Source of the DNA: JAFDVL01 sp964631865
GTDB taxonomy: Bacteria > Acidobacteriota > Blastocatellia > RBC074
Length of the DNA: 64,000 nucleotides
NCBI GenBank assembly: GCA_964631865.1
Contig: CAZWAK010000004.1
Span: 1-64,000, forward strand
Direction of reading: 5' to 3'
A model generated the notes under the pieces. It worked only from the letters and a program-made list of their open reading frames with translations, did not search any database and was not told where the DNA came from. Positions within the stretch are counted from its first letter, which is position 1. Each line of letters begins with the position of its first letter. Positions 60,035-64,000 of this stretch are shown one piece after another. The position numbers and the translations under genes are program-made.

Positions 60035-61297
60035 GTGTACAAAAGATTCGTTACTTTCAATTTGCTGCTCTTCCTTTTCCTCCTCGGCGTTCAGGCACAG
60101 GAAAATCCGGCTCCGGTTGCGCCCGAAAAAATGCCAATGACCATTCCCGTCGGCTCAGACGATAAGGCGAAAGAGGAAAAGGCCAATAAAGACGTGGGCA
60201 CAACCGTCACGGCAGGACAGCCCGTCAGCAGCGATCCGACCAGCGCCCCTACGCTGGTTTCCGCGCCGACCAGCTTCGCCAGGCAGATCAATTGGACGAT
60301 CATCGCGGACGGGTATTACACCTACAATTTCAATCGTCCGGACGACAACTTCAACGCCGGATTTTATATGGAACCGCGCCATAATCGTCCGACGCTCAAT
60401 ATGGTGAAGTTGAATCTGGAAAAAGCCTCCACGTTGGACAGTCCGTTCGGCTTCCGCGTGGATTTGGTCGGCGGCCCCTCGAATCAGCTTTTGCTGGGCA
60501 CCAAAGACCGTGCGCGCGGCTTGGAGGCGACGCGCGTGTTGTGGCAAGGCTATGTCAGCTACACGGCTCCGGTGGGCAACGGCTTGACCGTTGATTTCGG
60601 CAAATATGCCACGCCCATCGGCGCAGAAGTCGTGGATACGAAAGACAACTTCAACTATTCGCATTCGTACTTGTTTGCCTATGGGCCGTTCTATCACACC
60701 GGATTGCGCGCCAAATATGCCTTCACCGACAAAGTTTCGGTCACGGGGTATCTGGTCAATGCGTGGGATTCGATAGGCGATACGAACAGCGGCAAGACCA
60801 TTGGCTTTACGGTCAGCGTCGCGCCGCACAAAAAATTCAGCTTGTCGCAAACCTATCTGGCCGGCCCGGAAAATCCGCGCGACAACGGCAACTGGCGGCA
60901 TTTGTTCAATACGATTGCGACCTTTGCGGCGAATGACAAATGGACGTTGATGGGCGATTTTGTCTATGGCAATGATCGCGTCACGCTCGCGCCTCAACGT
61001 GGCCATTGGACGGGCTTTGCGGGCTATGTGAAACACACGTTCAATGAACGCTTCGCATTGGCCGGGCGTTATGATGTCTTCCGCGACGAAAACGCTTTGT
61101 TTACGGGCTTAGGACAAACGTTGCACGGCTTCACTGCGACGCAGGAAGTGAAGCTGATGAACAATCTGATTTCCAAATTGGAATTCCGGCGCGGCGTGTC
61201 GAATCAGAATTTCTTCACGGCGTCCAACAACCGCTTGTCGAAAAATCAAAACGTCGCGCTGGTCGGCCTGACGTGGTTCTTCACGAATAAAAAATAA
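60035..61297 (+). CDS. Outer-membrane beta-barrel porin (BBP2/OmpL-like)
   Basis: A 420-residue porin with signal peptide (FVTFNLLLFLFLLGVQAQ), a short low-complexity linker and a beta barrel ending in VALVGLTWFFTNKK. It shares DFGKYATPIGAEVVDTKDNFNYSHSYLFAYGPFYHTGLRAKYAF with the porin at 24691-26100 and is clearly a paralogue, but it lacks the coiled coil. GTG 60035 follows AAAGGAG at good spacing; longer readings have no ribosome binding site. It ends in a strong terminator. Confidence 0.9.
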   Translation: MYKRFVTFNLLLFLFLLGVQAQENPAPVAPEKMPMTIPVGSDDKAKEEKANKDVGTTVTAGQPVSSDPTSAPTLVSAPTSFARQINWTIIADGYYTYNFNRPDDNFNAGFYMEPRHNRPTLNMVKLNLEKASTLDSPFGFRVDLVGGPSNQLLLGTKDRARGLEATRVLWQGYVSYTAPVGNGLTVDFGKYATPIGAEVVDTKDNFNYSHSYLFAYGPFYHTGLRAKYAFTDKVSVTGYLVNAWDSIGDTNSGKTIGFTVSVAPHKKFSLSQTYLAGPENPRDNGNWRHLFNTIATFAANDKWTLMGDFVYGNDRVTLAPQRGHWTGFAGYVKHTFNERFALAGRYDVFRDENALFTGLGQTLHGFTATQEVKLMNNLISKLEFRRGVSNQNFFTASNNRLSKNQNVALVGLTWFFTNKK

Positions 61298-61328
61298 TGC
61301 GAAAACGTTTGCGCAAGCAGACGCGAGC

Positions 61329-61365
61329 ACGAGCAGGATACCCAGGTGTCCTGCTCGTTTTTTTT
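61329..61365 (+). terminator. Intrinsic terminator of the second porin gene
   Basis: A perfect 10-bp stem (ACGAGCAGGA with TCCTGCTCGT, loop of 10) followed by eight T residues. Confidence 0.93.
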
Positions 61366-61392
61366 GCGCAGCAGACGTTTGAGCTTGCCCGC

Positions 61393-62166
61393 TCAGCGCC
61401 GGGCTGGATGGGTCTGGCGGGCGACGCGCTTTTCTTCCCAGCGCAAATAAAATCGCCTGGTTTGGTCGCTGTCCGTGCGCGTAAAGATGAGTTGCGCCAT
61501 CAGGGTGCGGCCTGCCCCGAACGCTTCTCCCTGCACGCGCGGGTTGTAGCCTTGTCGCTCCGGCAACGCGAGTTCGCGGCGCATTTGATTGATGACCGCA
61601 TCGCACGCGCCGAGTTCTGTGCTCGCGCCGCCGACATCGTGCAAGCCCAGCACGCCGTGCGACAATTCGTGCAACACCGCAAAGCCAACGTCGAAGGCCG
61701 CGCGCACTTCGTGATCGCCGCGCAACTCCACAAAGTCCGCAAAGTCCAGTTGCAACTGCTGCACTTCCAAACGGGTGTTCGTTTGATGGCGATAGTGGAC
61801 GGTTCCGACCGTGATGCAGGCGAAGGCAAGCGCAGCAGCGTGGTTGTGCGCTTCCAACTCAAAGGCTTTGGCCCCGTCCACCGTTGCCGCGAGCAATTCC
61901 CGCGCGGTGGCCGAACCGCCCGCCAGGCGTGTGCGGTCGCCCAGCACGAGAAAGCCCGCGTCATCGAATTGCAATTCGCGCCAACCCGTTTTCTGGCGCA
62001 GGCTCTCGGCGAGCAAGCGCAGTTGCGCTTCGTTCAGACGCTGTTTGCCGGGGCTGTTGCGCAAGCCCGGACGGAAGCGCCAGGGATCGTGGCTGGATGA
62101 TGTGGCGGAACAGACGAGCGAAGAAAAGATGCTGAGGAGCGCGAGCGTCAAAATGGCTTTGGTCAT
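61393..62166 (-). CDS. Secreted zincin-like protein
   Basis: A 257-residue protein with a signal peptide (MTKAILTLALLSIFSSLVCSA). The centre contains a zinc metallopeptidase motif HELSHGVLGLHD (HExxH plus a following histidine). It may be an extracellular peptidase of a poorly described group. No third ligand or prodomain can be fixed by eye. Related proteins with a conserved HELSHAVLGLHD-type motif occur in Acidobacteriota (recollection, not checked). It stands alone and converges on the porin. Confidence 0.65.
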   Translation of the reverse strand: MTKAILTLALLSIFSSLVCSATSSSHDPWRFRPGLRNSPGKQRLNEAQLRLLAESLRQKTGWRELQFDDAGFLVLGDRTRLAGGSATARELLAATVDGAKAFELEAHNHAAALAFACITVGTVHYRHQTNTRLEVQQLQLDFADFVELRGDHEVRAAFDVGFAVLHELSHGVLGLHDVGGASTELGACDAVINQMRRELALPERQGYNPRVQGEAFGAGRTLMAQLIFTRTDSDQTRRFYLRWEEKRVARQTHPARR

Positions 62167-62334
62167 ACAAACCCCCAGGAAAAGCTTTTGCAATCAAGCG
62201 TTCTTCGCAGGCGCAACGGAGCGTTCGATCCGTTGCCCTACACTTTCTAAGGCGGCACTGGTGCGCAAAATCCGACATGCCGCCGCAAGTTTTTTTTGTC
62301 TCGCCTGGCTCGCACAGGGGATGTCGCAAAGAAG

Positions 62335-62343
62335 GTGCTATAA
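62335..62343 (+). promoter_or_regulatory. Extended -10 promoter of the CBM9-like gene
   Basis: TGCTATAAT is a perfect extended -10 element 57 bases before ATG 62401. The -35 is weak. Confidence 0.6.
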
Positions 62344-62400
62344 TGCGCGCCGCTTTTTCCTGATCGCATTTATCTCCACGTAGGCAGAAGGTTCTGAAAC

Positions 62401-63168
62401 ATGCAAAACCGCTTCTTCCTTTTTCTCCTCGTCGTGATGACAATGGCTGCTGAGGCCAAGCCGAAGGACTATGTTTGTTATCGCACGGCCAATCGGATCA
62501 CGGTGGACGGCAAGCTGAATGAATGGCGCAAGGTTCCGGCCACCGATGTCTTCGTGGACATCGAAGGCGATGCCAAGCCGCGCCCGCGCTTCACGACGCG
62601 CGCGAAGATGCTCTGGGACGAGCAATACTTTTACATCGCCGCTGAACTGGAAGAGCCGCACGTCTGGGGCACGTTGACGAAACGCGATTCGGTGATTTTT
62701 CACGACAATGATTTTGAAGTCTTCCTTGATCCGAACGGCGACCGCAACGAGTATTACGAATTCGAGATCAATGCTTTGAATACCGGCTGGGATTTGTTTT
62801 TGCCCAAGCCCTACCGCGACAGCGGCAAAGCCAACAACGCCTGGGACATCACGGGGCTGAAAACCGCCGTGTACATCAACGGCACGCTGAACGATCCGCG
62901 TGATACGGACATTGGCTGGACGGTCGAAATCGCCATGCCCTGGAAAGCTCTTGCGGAGTATGCGCACAAAGCCGCGCCGCCGAATGACGGTGACGAATGG
63001 CGCGTCAATTTTTCGCGCGTCGAATGGCAACACGAAATCGTGGGCGGCAAATATCGCAAAGTCGCCCACACGAAAGAAGACAACTGGGTTTGGTCGCCAC
63101 AAGGCGTCATAGATATGCACCGCCCGGAAATGTGGGGCGTCGTGCGCTTCACCACCCGGAAACGATGA
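62401..63168 (+). CDS. Secreted CBM9-like carbohydrate-binding protein
   Basis: A 255-residue protein with signal peptide (FFLFLLVVMTMAAEA). The rest matches the CBM9-like fold: TVDGKLNEWRKVP, AKMLWDEQYFYIAAELEEPHVW, DNDFEVFLDPNGDRNEYYEFEINALNTGWDLFL, WTVEIAMPWKAL and WRVNFSRVEWQHE. It probably binds sugars at the cell surface. No catalytic domain is attached. It has its own promoter candidate and is followed by a palindromic element and a cyclase-family gene. Confidence 0.92.
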   Translation: MQNRFFLFLLVVMTMAAEAKPKDYVCYRTANRITVDGKLNEWRKVPATDVFVDIEGDAKPRPRFTTRAKMLWDEQYFYIAAELEEPHVWGTLTKRDSVIFHDNDFEVFLDPNGDRNEYYEFEINALNTGWDLFLPKPYRDSGKANNAWDITGLKTAVYINGTLNDPRDTDIGWTVEIAMPWKALAEYAHKAAPPNDGDEWRVNFSRVEWQHEIVGGKYRKVAHTKEDNWVWSPQGVIDMHRPEMWGVVRFTTRKR

Positions 63169-63176
63169 AATAAGGC

Positions 63177-63216
63177 GTAACGCGATTTGCCAAATCGCAC
63201 TACTTTTTCTAAGGAG
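63177..63216 (+). repeat. Palindromic GCGATTTGCCAAATCGC element with ribosome binding site (copy 6)
   Basis: GTAACGCGATTTGCCAAATC continues through GCACTACTTTTTCTA to AGGAG, eight bases before the GTG of the next gene. It is the third copy that supplies a Shine-Dalgarno sequence. Confidence 0.88.
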
Positions 63217-63224
63217 ACAATCAC

Positions 63225-64000
63225 GTGCGAGTTCTTACTGCTCTTCTTTTTTGTCTGATGACCAGCGTTTGCTTGCGAGCACAAAGCTGGACGCCGCCGA
63301 CCGATGCCGAGCGTTGCCCGTGCAAATGGGGCGCGCAGGATCAACGCGGCTCGGCCAATCACATGAAACCCGAAACTGTGCTGCGCGCGACCAAACTCAT
63401 TCGCACGGGCAAAGTCATCGAACTCGGCCAGGTGCTGAGTCCGACGATGCCGTTCTTTGGCACACGCCGCTTTGAAGTGCATACCAAACGCACATTCATG
63501 AACCCGCAGTCGAATCGGCGCGGCAGCAATGAAGAATACGTCACGGGCGAGATCGGACAAGTCGGTACGCAATTCGATGGCTTCGCGCATCAGACCATCG
63601 GCGACAGTTTGTACAATTGCTTCAAGCTCGACGAGATCGCCACGCGCAATGGCTTTGAAAAACTCGGCATCCAAAACGTCGGAGCCTTGTTCACACGCGG
63701 CGTGTTGCTTGACATTGCCGGATTGAAAGGCGTCGAGATGTTGTCGGACGCTTACGAAATCACGGTGCAGGACATCGAACAAGCCTTAGCCAAACAGAAG
63801 CTGACGCTTCAACCCGGCGATGCTGTGATCCTGCACACGGGTTGGGGCAAGTTGTGGAATAAAGACAACGCGCGTTATGCCAAAGGCCATCCCGGCATCG
63901 GCATCGCGGCGGCCAATTGGATTGCCAAACAAGACCCGATGTTGGTCGGCGCAGACAACGGCGGCGTCGAAGTGAATCCGAACCCTGATGCGAAACTCTC
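63225..64000 (+). CDS. Cyclase-family protein, kynurenine-formamidase-like (partial)
   Basis: The first 258 residues of a secreted hydrolase run to the window end. A signal peptide (VLTALLFCLMTSVCLRA) is followed by the cyclase domain: GSANHMKPETVLRATKLIRTGKVIELGQVLSPTMP, then GQVGTQFDGFAHQ, where classical members have HxGTHxDxPxH. LQPGDAVILHTGWGKLW and GIGIAAANWIAKQDPMLVGADN follow. The variant metal site is usual in one subgroup. The GTG start has a palindromic element's AGGAG eight bases before it. Confidence 0.9.
   Translation, partial: MRVLTALLFCLMTSVCLRAQSWTPPTDAERCPCKWGAQDQRGSANHMKPETVLRATKLIRTGKVIELGQVLSPTMPFFGTRRFEVHTKRTFMNPQSNRRGSNEEYVTGEIGQVGTQFDGFAHQTIGDSLYNCFKLDEIATRNGFEKLGIQNVGALFTRGVLLDIAGLKGVEMLSDAYEITVQDIEQALAKQKLTLQPGDAVILHTGWGKLWNKDNARYAKGHPGIGIAAANWIAKQDPMLVGADNGGVEVNPNPDAKL

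Noticed and set aside
24691..61297. The two porin paralogues as ends of a recent duplication
   Set aside because: They share motifs but differ widely in length, linker and flanks, and lie 34 kb apart, so they are old paralogues.

Overview
The window looks like a chromosomal segment of an Acidobacteriota bacterium, most likely from the Blastocatellia or a relative. This rests on gene content, not on a marker gene. It carries an acidobacterial-type VWFA protein, PSCyt1/DUF1549/DUF1553 and DUF1501 proteins, a Tat-exported Gfo/Idh/MocA protein, a sulfatase, a CotH protein, many signal peptides and word-like repeats. No rRNA, tRNA, CRISPR array, prophage or complete insertion sequence was found.

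Layout. 0-13 kb: mfd, a solitary AAA ATPase, a VOC protein and a Tat-exported oxidoreductase, a malonate module (MatB-like ligase and MatC-like carrier), a HEAT-like protein, and moaA with a broken second copy of its 3' end beyond a Uma2 gene. 13-15.5 kb: small unknown genes, two of them behind sigma-54-type promoters, one also behind a clear yybP-ykoY (manganese) riboswitch. 15.5-24.6 kb: an NtrC-type regulator and its histidine kinase, then a DUF2490 protein, a beta-carbonic anhydrase, two SulP transporters and a universal stress protein. Sigma-54 promoters precede DUF2490, the carbonic anhydrase and the second SulP. The last two also share an upstream inverted repeat at the same distance from the promoter. 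24.7-31 kb: a porin and a nitrogen operon glnD-amtB-glnK behind a sigma-54-type promoter. 31-45.7 kb: CDGSH protein, MFS transporter, DUF1501 and DUF1553 group, M14 peptidase, sulfatase, CysQ-like phosphatase, nuclease-like protein and CotH protein. 46-59.7 kb: rsgA, a J-domain membrane protein with a secreted metallopeptidase, pepA, smpB, VWFA protein, a phospholipid cluster (gpsA, plsY, cinA, pgpA), rimO and a MazF-type toxin-antitoxin pair. 60-64 kb: a second porin, a zincin-like protein, a CBM9-like protein and a cyclase-family protein cut by the window end.

Two repeat systems stand out. One is a palindromic element with core GCGATTTGGCAAATCGC, a T-rich stretch and, in three copies, the ribosome binding site of the next gene. 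The other is a set of word-like repeats, each family different, often arranged as long inverted repeats. They fill all four successive junctions from gpsA to rimO, supply start or stop codons, and lie in frame inside mfd and the DUF1553 gene.

The best candidate for an undescribed system is the sigma-54 carbonic anhydrase and SulP module next to its two-component system. Second is the manganese riboswitch in front of an unknown secreted coiled-coil protein.
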